In this document: piece after piece, positions 22,854-33,296 of the stretch
Layout: the number at the start of each line of letters is the position of its first letter
How positions within the stretch are numbered: the stretch's first letter is position 1
NCBI RefSeq assembly: GCF_010015585.1
Contig: NW_022985076.1
Location: 674,764-738,763, forward strand
Source: Eremomyces bilateralis CBS 781.70
Taxonomy: Eukaryota > Ascomycota > Dothideomycetes > Eremomycetales > Eremomycetaceae
Reading direction: 5' to 3'
Length of the DNA stretch: 64,000 nucleotides
Made by a program: the position numbers and the translations under genes
The notes under the pieces: model-generated
Database searches by the model: none
Told to the model about the DNA's origin: nothing
The model's input: only the letters and a program-made list of their open reading frames with translations

Positions 22854-24173
22854 TTCGACGAAGAAACAGCGAAGAAACAGCGAAGAAACACAGCCAGAGA
22901 AAATAGGTTTGATTTGGTTGTGACATGTCGAACCTTACGGATAGCTGGACGAACCATGTTGTTAATATCATCCATAGTACGCAAAACCCAATCCCGTGTC
23001 GAACTCAATCGCGAAATTGAAAGTTTGATGGTGCGTCAAATTACTATGGTAATTGCGTGTTCACCATCCACCTTTCAACCCACAATCCTGATCGACTAAC
23101 AATTGGGATGACTGACAGCAATCTTCGGTGGTCGAATACTTATAAATTGCCAGGGAGCCAGACATTTGAGAATATGAAGAAAAAGCCTTTAGGGGGATTC
23201 CTTTGAGTGCATCGGGTTTTACGACATTTCGCGATGTGATAGAGGGGTATCGAGCTGACGGAATAATAGGAAAAGCGAACAGGACGAGCCTGAGGGACTA
23301 CCCATTTCGTACAAAAGTAGCCGAATTCAGTTAGGTATAGAGTACAGAATTCCCCTGTCTGTATCCCCGCCGTTCGCCATGACGCCACGTTTCAGAGAAA
23401 TGGCTTTATCCTGCGTACATCAACAATCAAACGCATGATGAAGCGCGCACATCTCGTTTAGGCTTTGGCTATTAATAACGACATGCTGAACGAGTCAACA
23501 AACGCATGATCAAGATGCGATCTGCGACCAAACGAATAAATGCTCCCTGTGCGGAATACGGAATACCTACACCCAGATCCCCCTCGCTAGCCCTTCTCAG
23601 CGGTGCATTGCCGCGCCTCATATGTCAGTCGCCTAGGGCGGGGTAATATTGCGTTTAGCAGTTGAGCTCGTCGCCTCGGAGGAGGACTTGATGACCAGCG
23701 CGAGAATTGAGGAGCCAGGAATCAGGACTCAGCTGCCTGGTACGGTTCTATTGTTACGATTGTGTACAGACATAGATGTTGTCCAGGTGATGGATGTCCA
23801 CTGCTTGTGGAGACCATCTGCCATGGTCTGGTACAACTTACGGAGTACTGCCCGGGAAGAGGAGAGCTCCGTCGAGCCGTCCACTACCAGCGCTTTCGGA
23901 GGGATATCGTTCGTTAGTTCCGCGGTAACATGTGCGCATGGCCTCCCTTTTTATGGCCCTTCCTTTGTAGCCCTTATGCAGTGGGTGTCTGGAGTCTGGC
24001 CTGGCCTGGTCATGCCCGCTGTCCGCATCAACCTTGTTTCGAAGCTGATATACTTAACCATTCGCACGCCCTCTGTATCTCTTACTGTCCTACATTGACT
24101 CGGTACCTCTGCATACCTTTATTATATAACTCCCATTTACATATAGAAGTGCCGTTTCCGAATTTCCAATACA
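22854..24173. other. Divergent intergenic region, 1.3 kb, no gene seen
   Basis: Separates the GH53 gene (-) from the lipocalin-like gene (+). A 149-codon plus frame (23649-24098) has no ATG start and no family signal. ACGGAGTAC occurs near 23840. Confidence 0.6.
22860..22891. repeat. 11-bp tandem repeat (GAAGAAACAGC x3) in GH53 leader
   Basis: Two perfect copies and one near-perfect copy lie 7-38 bp upstream of the GH53 start codon. On the coding strand this is a pyrimidine-rich TTCTTCGCTGT array. Confidence 0.75.
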
Positions 24174-24856
24174 ATGGCGGCCCCTGAATCTATCAACATC
24201 AAGGATATTACTGGAAAATGGTCGCTGGTATGCCCCCCATGTCCCTCGATGTTTGTTACCGCCTACTAACACCATGACAGAACAAAACTATCAGTGATGA
24301 CATTGATCCCGTGCTCGCCCTGGTACGCAACCCGGCCACTTCCAGAATCCAGTGGACTAGTGTTAATACGATAATTTAGCAAGGCATCGGCTGGTTGACT
24401 CGCAAAGCTATCGGTCTTGCCGGCCTCACTCTCCACGTCAAGCACTACAAGGACGACGATGCCACGGAGCACATCGACATCGAGCAGATTGCAAGTGGGG
24501 GGATCAAGGGCACCACTGAGCTCCGCACTCTCAACGGTGAATGGCACGACCATAAGGACCACATCTTCGGCTTTGTCAAAGGCACCAGCACGTGGGTCCA
24601 GCTCTCCGAGCTCGACGACAACGACGAAGATGAGGCTTTCCTCAAGGATGGGTGGGATAAGGGAACGCAGGAGATTGGCCTGGTCAAGAACCACGTGGAA
24701 AGCCAAGGTAATGGCTGGGTTGGCCGTCAAACATGGGGTTTTGCGGACATCGACATTGATGGAAAGATCGAGAGGCGCCATACGCGCAGGGTGGTGGTGA
24801 CCAAAGGCAGTGAGGCCAAGAGGATCCGAATGGTATATGACTTTATTTCGCAGTAG
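24174..24856 (+). CDS. Conserved fungal lipocalin-like protein
   Basis: Three exons, 24174-24227, 24281-24322 and 24380-24856, give 190 residues. The pattern INIKDITGKWSLNKTISDDIDPVL, then GIGWLTRKAIGLAGLTL, and RRHTRRVVVTKG near the end is one I recall from a conserved fungal family with a calycin (lipocalin-type) barrel. The GKW motif near the N-terminus is typical of such barrels. No signal peptide is present, so it is probably cytosolic. Ligand and role are unknown. It converges tail to tail (91 bp apart) on a metallo-beta-lactamase gene. Confidence 0.8.
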
Positions 24857-24947
24857 GTGACTGGACACATAACGAAGAGATAAGAGCTGGTGCGTAGCGG
24901 ACAAATATTGAGACCACTCGCGGAGCTGTCTTGGAACGTGGTAGAAA

Positions 24948-26031
24948 CTAGAAAGCTTCCTCCAGAATCCCATGTTTTGAATGACCAGATCGTCGGACTT
25001 GGATTTGCATACTGTCCAACATCCTCTTCTTTGCATCCTTGTCTCTGATGGTGAGCCCATGAAACGCTCCATGCGTAGTATCGAATTCGAATGGCTTGAT
25101 CGATTTCCATATCGGCCAGATCTCGTCTGGTGAAAGCGGAATCATGTTCGGATATGACCACATGAAACTGTAGCTGTTTGTTCCGGTCGGTCGGTCCTTG
25201 AAGTACAAGCCGGACTATCGAAAGGTCAGTACCAGGTCCAGACCCGTACCAGAGTTTGGTCGTGCCAACCGGAGTAGCCATGACCGTGTCCGCAATAAGC
25301 AACTTATTTTCCCAATGCAGTAGCAAGCTTCCTGGGAAATGCCCGCCGGCCTTGATTGCTGTGACTCCAGGAAGTATAGTCTCTGTCTCTCTGGTGATGA
25401 ACCTTCGTACGTTGTCAGGGTCTTCATCTCGGCAAATCCATTCTTTATCCTCCTCAGCCAAGTAGACTGGACAATTGAACCTTTTGGCCCATTCGAGATG
25501 TGTGGAGTAGTAATGTGGATGTGATATCTGGGGGATTAGCACATCAAATATAAATGCCACCCAAGCAGTCCTTAACTTACCACAATCGCCTTCAGTCCTC
25601 CGATCGAATGTATGAAATCAACCGTCTCTTCGTCAATCAAGGTGATGAGGTCCCAAAGCACATTGCCGCTCGGGGTCTGAAGTAAAATTGCCCTTTGGCC
25701 GATCGCAAACTAGATATCACGGTTGGCCAGGTCCATCTCGACCATCTGGTGCCTTACCTTCGGCCGTGTAGATAGAAATGTGATCTTGCTATCTCCATCA
25801 TCGGCGACAAATTGATTTTCAAAGTCTCCAGCTTTGAGTGATCCCAACGTTGTCCAACTTTGTCCGCTTGGTGGAACGTATTGTCTTGGATCCTTCCTGA
25901 GATGTTAGTTGCGAAAACAAGATCCGTATGATTAATATTACATCACATATCTTGCATGCTGTTAAGTCACTGGTGGTCCCGTATTGGGTTCCACACGCAT
26001 TACAAATGAGAAAGTCTTCACTGTTAGACAT
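24948..26031 (-). CDS. Metallo-beta-lactamase-fold protein with N-terminal zinc ribbon
   Basis: Five exons, 26031-25942, 25892-25758, 25709-25581, 25527-25270 and 25214-24948, give 292 residues. The N-terminus holds two CxxC pairs (ICNACGTQYG and ACKICDDPR) that look like a zinc ribbon. The hydrolase part has SHPHYYSTHLEWA, GHFPGSLLLHW and LLIADTV, where MBL metal ligands are expected, then a C-terminal THGAFHGLTI. The usual HxHxDH is replaced by HPHYYSTH, so the metal site is not standard. Function is unknown; the family is a hydrolase fold in the cytosol. Intron 4 uses the weak donor GTTGGC, but the join TPSGLYFKDRP restores the conserved sequence. An ATG at 26100 would add 23 residues. Confidence 0.84.
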
Positions 26032-26758
26032 TTGGGATACTTTGCATTGCTGTTGAAGAGCGTGGAGAAAGAGTTCAGTCGAGTCAGAATGGGGATGCAC
26101 TAAGTTACAGTAAGTACTTCGTATTCCTGTACTTGCCTAATACCTTATCAATTAGGGCGCTGGGCTAGTGGGGCTTCAGCTGTGTTGCCCGATAAAGATC
26201 TAACCCCTTCCTATCATCATGCGCTAGATATTTCTGCATGTCAACTCGTATAAACTATAAATACATGAGCGTATGGAATAGCTGCCGGATCCCAGAAACA
26301 GTATTTATCCGCTTCGGATTCGCATCTGGACATTCAAGAATATTCTGGAGAGAACCCGGCGACTCTGCTCTGGCATTGACAAAGGCTGTGATGATATTAT
26401 ATCAAAGTCTTCTCCTGGACAGTAGTCACACCCCCAATGCCTTTTCAAAGTTGAAATGTCGATAGAATAGATAGGGCAGGATGACCCTTCATTCCATCTG
26501 ACGAGACATACTAATACGCCTTGAAAGTGGTTTCTCACGACGTGGGACAACCGTCTCTCAATAGCAACACACATGGGCGGAACCATATAGGTAGGAATTG
26601 GCGGCTGTGGCTTCAGTGAATGGCTCGAGTGCGTTCGAAATTCGACAAGGCGCGTGAAGGCACATGGGACGCATTACTGCTTCGACCAAGAGTGAATGTC
26701 TGCAACTCGTAGATCCGAACTCATACTTCAAGACCGCGAATGAAGCTGTAGATGCCTC
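26032..26758. other. Intergenic stretch, no gene seen
   Basis: Lies between the MBL-fold gene start and the FAS1 gene stop, both on the minus strand. Short frames only. Confidence 0.6.
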
Positions 26759-27427
26759 TCATTTAGTGTAGTCAAGGACACCATTCAGGATCCACACTTC
26801 GCCATTGGCAACGCGACTAGCAATGCTGGTAACCTCAATACCTTTTGGCAGAATCTGTTCACAATCAGGCCATATTCTTCGCAACTGATGGATCTGGCTT
26901 ACAATTGTTTTCCCGTCAACCTTCTCAAACCAAATGGTCTTCCCTGTAAGTGTTTCTCGTTTCTCTCTTTCGTTCCAAGGACTCCCGACAACGATATGAG
27001 CTTCCACAAACCTTTTCAGGTTCTCTTGAGCCTTGTCCGCTCCGGAATCACCATTGTAGGCGCTCTCTCCAAATTCGGCATAGTCTTTGGGATCTTCCCA
27101 CGGCTTGGATGGCAGCTTCATGATCGCATCGTTCGCCGGCGCAAGAATTGTAGCATTCTGGGCCGCGTCATCCAAGCGTTTGGAGACTTGATCAATATCT
27201 CGAGTGAAACCACTGAAAATATGGATGGCTTGTGATTTCCCGAGTACGTCGGATAGGATAACTTTTGATGAAGTTGACATGACTCTGGGTTGCATTGATT
27301 CCTGTTGTGGGGATGTCCGGAAAGTCGGCAGGTTCCAGAGTCGATTGATTTGCTTGATCAACGGCAGGTCCACGCCTTCCGATACACTGGACAATATAAG
27401 GAGGGAGAGAAGCTGTGATGCTTTCAT
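26759..27427 (-). CDS. Secreted or vacuolar fasciclin (FAS1) domain protein
   Basis: Single exon of 222 residues. The start at 27427 (MKASQLLSLLILSSVSEGVDL) gives a clear signal peptide; ten more in-frame residues upstream are less likely to be used. One FAS1 domain is seen: ILSDVLGKSQAIHIFSGFTRD opens it, then NATILAPANDAIMKLP (the H1-like motif) and VANGEVWILNGVLDYTK (the H2-like motif at the C-terminus). The FAS1 family works in adhesion or cell-wall matrix; related fungal single-domain proteins (yeast YDR262W type) are vacuolar. No GPI signal follows the domain. The gene is head to head with the DUF3807 gene across 388 bp. Confidence 0.85.
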   Translation of the reverse strand: MKASQLLSLLILSSVSEGVDLPLIKQINRLWNLPTFRTSPQQESMQPRVMSTSSKVILSDVLGKSQAIHIFSGFTRDIDQVSKRLDDAAQNATILAPANDAIMKLPSKPWEDPKDYAEFGESAYNGDSGADKAQENLKRFVEAHIVVGSPWNEREKRETLTGKTIWFEKVDGKTIVSQIHQLRRIWPDCEQILPKGIEVTSIASRVANGEVWILNGVLDYTK

Positions 27428-27815
27428 TTTGTGTTCAATACTAAGTGAGTAAGGCACTGTACTGTAAGTAAGTATTCACGAAATGCTGAGAACGATATGG
27501 AGATTGGAGATGCACAAACACCAGAGGCTGGAGAGGCCCCGAATGACGTCTCCTGGCACGTGATAGTAAGGGTAAAATGTTGCCTAAGGCATAAAATCAC
27601 ATTTCACGATGAACCTATAGACACCGATTCTCATTGATATTGAAGGCTGATGCAGTAGTGTGGTTCTTTTTAACTATTGGTGCTACGAAAGCTCACTTGC
27701 TCTCTCCCAGGAGTTTGGAGAGGTTCAATACGGCTCTCGCCATGAGGCGCATACGCGGTTATTGGATTCCTTATCAATAGTCACGACCATTCCTGTCTGA
27801 CATTGGTGTATCAGG
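27428..27815. promoter_or_regulatory. Shared promoter of FAS1 and DUF3807 genes, with CACGTGA site
   Basis: A 388-bp divergent region; CACGTGA lies at 27557-27563, 130 bp from the FAS1 start and 253 bp from the DUF3807 start. Confidence 0.5.
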
Positions 27816-28421
27816 ATGGCATCGTGGGACATCCCATTTTCGATCAGCTCGGTAAGTTCAAGACTCCCATAGATTTCAAGAATTCAACTAACATTGTGAC
27901 AGGCTGACCTGGAATCTTTCCACTCAGCGCACTTTCCTGAGGCTCCCATTCCCGTAATAGCTCTCCAAGCTCTAGAATCGCGCGTTCCGGAAGCTCACGA
28001 ACTCGGCGAAGACGATGACTGGCTAGGTCATTATCCGGACGGCGTGAAGCGGACCGTTACGGATGATGAGGTTGCCATCTTCCGTCACAGCGAAATACAA
28101 GGGCTTCTACGCCAACGGAGGCAGGCTGCCGAGAACGAACAGGATGGTCGGCTCGAACAGTCCAAGGCGGATGGTACCGATACCACTTCGGGAAGACCTG
28201 AGAAACCATCCCATTTGAGGAAAGAAGCGACTGTACCGCATAGTCCCGCATCATCAAGCTCGGGTCGACAGGGCAGGAAGAGGAAGCATAATCAAACCCA
28301 ACGAAAAGCACGCAAGCGGACCGGATATGAAGATCGTGGAGATCCTGACGGCCGGACTTTCCGACGCATCGCTCGCGAGATGGATGAATTGAATGCGGAG
28401 GCTGTGGATCTTGACTATTGA
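27816..28421 (+). CDS. DUF3807-like conserved fungal protein
   Basis: Two exons, 27816-27851 and 27903-28421, give 184 residues; donor GTAAGT, acceptor after AACTAACATTGTGACAG. The N-terminal part DLESFHSAHFPEAP, then LGHYPDGVKRTVTDDEVAIFRHSEIQGLLR is the conserved block I associate with DUF3807. The rest is polar and basic (KRKHNQTQRKARKRTG) and could carry a nuclear signal, ending in an acidic tail. No function is known to me. Confidence 0.8.
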
Positions 28422-29151
28422 GGTGCAAGAGAGTCCATCCGTGTCAAGCCATAGCAGTCTTTCCTGGAGACGTTGAACGTTATCAACTCCGTTGATCTCA
28501 AAAGGGCAAGGTACGTAATATCCATTCGTGACTGGAGCATTTCAATGATGAAATTTCATTTTATCGTCATCCTTAGAATGAAGCAATGAAGGATACTGCT
28601 TGGCCGTAAGGTCGAGCGGAGCCTTCTGTCGCAATGTTTACTGTAATCTTCTCTCTGAACTGTCTTGTTCTTCCTAACTCTTCCATTGTATTGCTAGTTG
28701 GCAGATACTGACAACCAATGTTGCTTAGGCAACCTAAGGTCAAATTCCGAAACGTGGAATCACAGCAGCAAGCACTAGGGTGACTATGAAGAAGCACAAA
28801 GGAGCTTGGAAAATACTCAGAATGTCGACGACGACATGGAATCTCAAGCATTTCCGCTGTCCTTGAGTAGCGGGTTGAAGCCCACACTAGGGGTTCATGA
28901 ACCTCGCGAGCGACGACGCTGCATACTGTAAATACACTTGTTGCAGCTGAGGTGCAGAAACCGTACCTGCTAATCGAACGTTACCGTCCAACTAGGCGGC
29001 ATGAATAGCCCTTGGCTCTATCTCACCTCGTTTCGACGAACACCCTACGCGTTCGAAGCCGTATATCCCGGCCTGAGGTATGCGTTTCCCGTTGCCTCAA
29101 TCGCTTGTAGTTTTGTGATAACTTTTCCATTTCCATCCTCCACTTGTCCAA
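28422..29151. other. Convergent intergenic stretch, no gene seen
   Basis: Between the DUF3807 (+) and SmG (-) stops. Short frames only (for example 28573-28887 minus), no family signal. Confidence 0.6.
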
Positions 29152-29572
29152 TCAATGTCTGGGTCCGCGATGATCGTCGCCGATTCTCTCCAACGCCTGC
29201 GATTGATTTAGTTCGTGTTCGTGATGATGTCTTAGATAGAATGCATACCTCCAGCATGACAACCGAGTTGCCCCGAATTACCACCATTCCCAGACGTACT
29301 TTCTCCCCGCCAGCCTTCTCTTCCACCGCCTCGTCCAAAACGATGTTTAGGAAGACCTATTGCCAAATCAGTGCTGCCACAACTCCTGTCCTGTTTAGAG
29401 CTGCTCTCTGAACGCACATCATAACCTCGAAGTACACCGAGGACCTTGCGACTACCGTTCAACTGGACGAATAGTCTCTTATCGAGATACTGATCCGATG
29501 AATTAGCAAAGCTCGGTGCGCTGAAATTCGTGGGGCGCTTACCTTTTTGAGTTCGGGCTGTGCTTGAGGCAT
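29152..29572 (-). CDS. SMX2: Small nuclear ribonucleoprotein SmG
   Basis: Four short exons, 29572-29543, 29489-29418, 29356-29249 and 29196-29152, give 84 residues, the normal SmG length. Sm1 spans KKYLDKRLFVQLNGSRKVLG to GYDVFLNIVLDEAVE; Sm2 is LGMVVIRGNSVVMLEALER, which is diagnostic for SmG. SmG is one of seven Sm ring proteins on U1, U2, U4 and U5 snRNAs. The exon junctions fall at the ends of family-conserved blocks and keep frame; acceptors include AATCGCAG and TCGGATCAG. The exons are too short to stand out as open frames, so this gene is easy to miss. It is head to head with NTR2 across 317 bp. Confidence 0.93.
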
Positions 29573-29889
29573 CTCGTTTGTTGTAAATTGGGGAAAAGGA
29601 ATTCGTTCGTATGGGCGAATACGGATGCTGATTGCTGATGAGTTGAACTGGAAACCTGGTTGAATCCTAAGACGGAACCTGAGATGGTGGAAATTCGATG
29701 CGGAGGTGGATGAGAAGTCATATCACGTGAGCAGTTGATTCATGCCAAATTCCATCCTGATACCCTGATGGCTTTGGTGATAGTCAACCAAACGTTCCGT
29801 TGTTGACCCCATCCAATAGGACTTCTTTTGACAGTTGCAATCATTGAAGACCTCCCCACCCGTGGCTTGCAATCGCATCGCTTTATGAA
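29573..29889. promoter_or_regulatory. Bidirectional promoter of SmG and NTR2 with central TCACGTGA
   Basis: Only 317 bp separate the two start codons. A palindromic TCACGTGA at 29723-29730 lies about 150 bp from one ATG and 160 bp from the other. Both genes serve the spliceosome, so shared control is plausible. Confidence 0.55.
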
Positions 29890-31190
29890 ATGAAGAAGTC
29901 ATTTTCATCGAGGCGAATGCCTCGCAAGATTGGGGGCGACCCTCCAAGCCGTTCCGAACCAGGACATCAAGATGATTCGGGTACGTAGATGATTTATACC
30001 GTATGCTATGCGTATCTGACCATCAGTCAGCAGTCAGCAGTCGACTGACTTAAGAGCTAGAACCAGCTGTTGTCCGACCGTCCGCACCCAAGCCGAAGCC
30101 CAAAGCCACCTCACGACTCTCCTTTGCACCGAGCAGGTCCACCGATGATGATGATGATGATACCAAAGCCGCCGTGAACGCTATTCCAAGCCGGCGCAAA
30201 ATTGGCACGTCAAGATTGGAAGAACTACGCTCTGCCGATACTACCGAGCGGGACGCCAGCCCGAGTTACAGCAAGGACTACCTACAAGAGCTGAAAAAGT
30301 CCACACCTTCGAAACCGAAGGAGTTCAAATCCGAGACCGGCGACACCATCATTGAGTCCACAAGGCCTCTTGACATTGCCGCGAAGTTTGGTCAAGGGTA
30401 CGATACCCGTCCCATCGGTTCATCCGCAATCCCAACGGAAGCAGAAATCCGAGAGAAGAAAGAGCGACGGGCCCGATTAGCGAGGGAAGCAGTCGCTGGG
30501 CATACAAGTGATGCGTCTGGCTCTGAGGGCAATGGTTTCATTTCCCTTCAACCGAAACCAAAGTATGCTGAGACTCGACTCGTACCGGACGACGAGGACA
30601 TGGCAGAGGGGTTTGAGGAGTTCGTCGAGGACGGAAAGATAGCATTAGGATCTAAAGATGAACGGCTACAGGAATCGAAACGGCGCGCCGAAATTGCAGC
30701 AAGGATCGCTGACGCAGAAGGTGACTCGGATGAAGGGTCGGAAGACGAATTTGAAGCTGCACGTCACGCAGCGTACGAAGATGCACAATCCCGGGCAGGG
30801 GCCTTTGGAACGAAACACGGGACTTCTAGGTATCCAAAGCGACCAACCACTCCTCCACGGATCACTTCGATTCCTCGGCTCGACGAGGTCCACGTCCGTA
30901 TGCAAGCGTCGATCCAAGACTTACAGGATGCCAACAACGTACGCATGATCCGGTTACACGGCCTGCAGCAGGAGAGGAAAGAGATTGAGGAGAATGAGGC
31001 TTGGATACAGACGAAGCTCAAGGAAACAGGCGAGGCTTATGAGAAGCTCAGGCTCGAGGCGGAGGAAGCCACGGCCACGAGAGACGGGGGGAATGCGGTG
31101 CCGGCCCGCTCGGAATACGATCCATTGATGCCCAGGGATTCTCCTCATGAGGATCTCAATGGGACAGACTTGGGTGGAACGAATGGGTGA
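29890..31190 (+). CDS. NTR2: NTR2-like nineteen-complex/spliceosome disassembly factor
   Basis: Two exons, 29890-29980 and 30061-31190, give 406 residues. The N-terminus MKKSFSSRRMPRKIGGD is basic. A Lys/Pro-rich stretch (PKPKPKATSRLSFAPSRS) and an acidic run of six Asp follow. Then come SYSKDYLQELKKSTPSKP, a YDTRPIGSSAIPTEAEIREKKERRARLAR helix block and a C-terminal coiled coil (LHGLQQERKEIEENEAWIQ). This order fits fungal Ntr2 (PF15458-type), which with Ntr1 recruits Prp43 to release the lariat intron. The intron shows repeated CAG triplets before the chosen acceptor, so nearby acceptors could be used. The call rests on pattern recall and is less certain than SmG. Confidence 0.8.
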
Positions 31191-32450
31191 TGAAGACGAC
31201 TGCTAGTCAAATGCAGATGAAGAACTTACCGATTATGACTATGAGAGAGCATTCCAGGTTAGATTGCCTTGGGAAGGCGCCCACTGATGGATTCATGGGG
31301 TTGGAAAATGATTGCTTTTTCGAGGTCAAGGTCCGGCACTGGAGCTCGTCGAGTCCTGCGAACATTTGCATCCCGGATGAAGGACTTGGTTCCACTACAG
31401 ACAGCAAATAGCTGCCATGCTGGACAGGAAGAATTTCCTGAATGAAACCATATTGTCGAAGTGGCATAGAGGTGTTTAAGGCGTGATGGACTTGAGATGT
31501 GCATATATATAGCCGGTTGGGTCCCTGTGCTACGGTATTCGCAAGGAGTGAACAGCCAGTGGGAACTGGATATTGATATTCCACAGCGACATGCTATGTA
31601 TACTGTGGTTTGTAGGGTAGTCATCTGCCCGTGGTAGATGTTAAGTTGGTTTTAGGAGGATACTCCAATCATGTCCGACTTTGGTAGATGATTTGTTCCA
31701 ATGCCATTCAGTACCAAGAATCCAGCCGAATCCATTCAAGGGTCTCTGAGGGGGTATGCCAACATGAAACACGGCCCTTTTACTGATCTCAATCCCCTGA
31801 TGCTCCTTAGAATAGGTTGTCATGTTTCGGCTTCTTCGTTGCCGTACTCCACCAAACAGAAGCGTGCAAGATGGTACTAATATATGGGCGATTGACGTAA
31901 TCGTTAGCCAACAGGGATGAGAACGGAGATGGACCAATCAGGAATTAGGGGATTCGGCTGACACAAAATGTGGGCCAACAAATGGCGTGAGGATGGCGCG
32001 GATCGCGCACGGCTTCCTGAATGGGAAGTCAGGTACACCAGAATTTGTACTATCAACAAGCCCAAACATGACTGAGAGCCTCGTGTGAATGAGGTGACTG
32101 TAACTGTGAACCGTAAACCCATGATAAGGTAAACAAGAGAAAGATTAGATGCACTGCCCCGCAATGTCCTGTACTAATTACTATGAATCTTCCTGCTTCC
32201 CTTTCCTCTTTCTTTATTCTTCAACGCTCTCTCAATCTATCCCTCTATTAGAGTGTCACTTCCAGGCCTTCATCTTTTATATTCCAGGCACCTGCACCAG
32301 CTAGCTCTTGGAAACCAGCTGGGTATTGCCACTCCACGCTACCACATATCAAGAGCTTTCCCTCCCTTTTCACCAGAGCCACTTGCAGAACCACTTGCAA
32401 AACCACCTGCAAAACCACCGTCTCTTACCCTCACCTCCTCACATTTCATC
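31191..32450. other. Intergenic stretch with a short tandem repeat, no gene seen
   Basis: No supported gene in 1.26 kb. Near its end a 12-bp tandem (CCACTTGCARAA type, about 32379-32420) sits 30-70 bp before the small ORF at 32451. Confidence 0.55.
32379..32420. repeat. 12-bp tandem repeat upstream of small ORF
   Basis: About three and a half imperfect copies of ACCACTTGCAAA. Read in the plus frame it would encode a PLAEPLAKPPAKPP pattern, but that frame has no ATG start before it. Confidence 0.7.
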
Positions 32451-32693
32451 ATGTCGCTCCCCTCAGTACTTCCTCGAACCTTCAACCCAATCCTGCGCAG
32501 AGCATATACCACTGAGCCACCACACAATCGCTTCTGGAGGGTTCAGGTCGGCCTTGCAGGGTTATACATAACCGCCGCCGCCTCACTACCGTTTGTGCCA
32601 CCGTTCCTGGCAAGTCGGAAAGCAAGGAGAGAAGGATGGGACAACCAGGAATGGCAGAGACGAGGTCCTTTTTGCGGAGTTCCGAGTCGGTGA
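32451..32693 (+). CDS. Small putative mitochondrial membrane protein (80 aa)
   Basis: A single short frame. It starts MSLPSVLPRTFNPILRRAYTT, which has the Arg/Ser/Leu composition and the RR-AY site typical of a mitochondrial presequence. One hydrophobic segment (VQVGLAGLYITAAASLPFVPPF) follows, then a polar end (EWQRRGPFCGVPSR). I do not recognise the family. The 5' context and domain-like order support a real gene, but without homologues this stays tentative. No intron is needed. Confidence 0.5.
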   Translation: MSLPSVLPRTFNPILRRAYTTEPPHNRFWRVQVGLAGLYITAAASLPFVPPFLASRKARREGWDNQEWQRRGPFCGVPSR

Positions 32694-33296
32694 CCCGGGG
32701 AGAAATGCTACTCACACCGTCACTAAAGCTTGAATTCGGCGAACGCCGAGAAGAAACTCCTAGGGATGGGGAGAGTGGAGATGAAGTGCAAGAGCGGATG
32801 TATTGGCGGTAGCTTGCTCCTCGGGTGTTGCATTGCCATGGAGCATCGGGCATACATTCACGTTACTCCCCAAGGCCAGTGCATAGGGCATCGGGACTGG
32901 GATATGCATTCAAGGTGTTGCAGGCGCAAGGTTGGAGGCTCGAAGCGGAGCCGAGATGGCACACAGGCGTTCAATTGATTAGATATATGGCGTTGGCAAT
33001 GCAGTCCATTTTACCCTCCATGTTGGGAGGTTGACGTATTTTGTGTATCCAATTCTATCTCGTCTTTGCCGGGTAAAGATGCCAATTTCCCCGATCAAAA
33101 TGTCTTGATGCTGTATAGGCGAAAGGCACTCAGTCCGGAGAGACATCGACGATGCGCATGGAAGACTCCATGTAGGCCGATCTTTGGATACCGTCAGCGG
33201 ATGTTAGAACTGACACCTGATGGCTTCTGACGGCTCGGATTCCTAGTGACGTTTTTTTTATGCTCCAGTAGCGCCATCGTGGCTCCCACTGATGAC
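32694..33296. other. Convergent intergenic stretch; may hold a last POM34 exon
   Basis: No independent gene. Positions 33181-33130 (minus) could be an extra terminal POM34 exon reached through a perfect GTAAGT donor at 33300. Confidence 0.5.

Noticed and set aside
23649-24098. A 149-codon plus frame between GH53 and lipocalin-like genes
   Set aside because: No ATG start and no domain.
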